Part shown: positions 29,329 to 29,486 of the stretch, one piece after another
Layout of the letters: each line of letters starts with the position of its first letter
Numbering within the stretch: the stretch's first letter is position 1
From: a virus
Direction: 5' to 3' (one strand)
DNA: 29,486 nucleotides
Virus record (IMG/VR): IMGVR_UViG_3300036781_000632
Coordinates: 1 to 29,486 of that record
Position numbers and translations under genes: made by a program
Notes under the pieces: model-generated
Databases searched by the model: none
What the model saw: the letters and a program-made list of their open reading frames with translations, nothing else
What the model was told of the DNA's origin: nothing

Positions 29329-29486
29329 AAGTCGACCTCATCGAAAACGGGGGCTGCTTCGGCATCACGCTCACGCCGGAGAACGAAAACGAGATCGCGC
29401 TCCTGGTGCGCTTCGGCATGAACCGCACCGATAAATTGAACTCCGCGTCGACTGATGTTTTTGAAGATGGCCGCGTGGAAAGCTAT
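29325..29486 (+). CDS. Hypothetical early protein (3' end outside window)
   Basis: The frame starts at ATG 29325, overlapping the preceding stop (ATGA), and is still open at the window edge (54 codons). The visible part, MKVDLIENGGCFGITLTPEN and onward to EIALLVRFGMNRTD, is an alpha/beta segment with no recognised motif. Continued coupling shows the early operon goes on beyond the window. Confidence 0.55.
   Translation, partial: MKVDLIENGGCFGITLTPENENEIALLVRFGMNRTDKLNSASTDVFEDGRVESY

Overview
The window looks like most of one transposable (Mu-like), long-tailed phage or prophage. No host flank, tRNA, rRNA, CRISPR array or insertion sequence is visible, and both edges cut through phage genes. 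The DNA is GC-rich and densely packed, and most genes are coupled by ATGA or GTGA overlaps. Many starts lack a clear Shine-Dalgarno sequence, and several phage proteins carry Sec-type signal peptides and Thr/Asn-rich secreted domains. Together with remembered resemblances of several proteins, this points to a Verrucomicrobiota host; that is inference, not proof.

Layout. Positions 1-20235 (minus strand) hold the late genes, transcribed leftward. From upstream to downstream they are a lipoprotein, a D12-type adenine methylase, a DUF2730-like membrane coiled coil, a small winged-helix-like protein, small and large terminase, portal (DUF935), a secreted fibronectin-like protein, a Mu I-like protease with scaffold, a decoration protein, the major capsid protein, a secreted Thr-rich protein, and head-completion/minor-head/connector proteins. 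These are followed by tail terminator, tail tube, a Pro-rich mini-protein, a secreted LamG-like protein, the tail assembly chaperone pair with a -1 frameshift site, the tape measure, and three tail-tip genes, the last cut by the window edge. Positions 20236-21917 form the control region: an intergenic stretch, a zinc-ribbon membrane protein, a 300-base stretch without a convincing gene, and an XRE repressor facing away from the early genes across palindromic operators. Positions 21918-29486 (plus strand) hold the early genes: a Ner/Cro-like regulator, a small membrane protein, a RAMP/Cas7-like protein, a striking 5-nt-periodic GC tract, small unknowns, a DUF3102-like protein, a MuA-type transposase, a MuB-type AAA ATPase, small basic and unknown proteins, a MazG-like protein and a small membrane protein.

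How it works together. The repressor and Ner-like protein would set lysis or lysogeny at the divergent operators. The transposase and its ATPase partner would integrate and replicate the phage by transposition. The minus-strand block would build a head packaged by a GpA-type terminase and a flexible tail, given the 1086-residue tape measure and no sheath gene in view. Early and late blocks diverge from a central switch, unlike phage Mu, where they run the same way.

The most unusual item is the gene at 22312-22893. Its protein shows RAMP (Cas7/Csm3-like) signatures: a YDYQLKG segment and a glycine-rich loop near its C-terminus. Directly after it lies a tract of about 110 bases in which the dinucleotide GC recurs every 5 nt (occasionally 6). 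Such a period does not fit a protein-coding constraint and suggests a structured or protein-bound nucleic acid.
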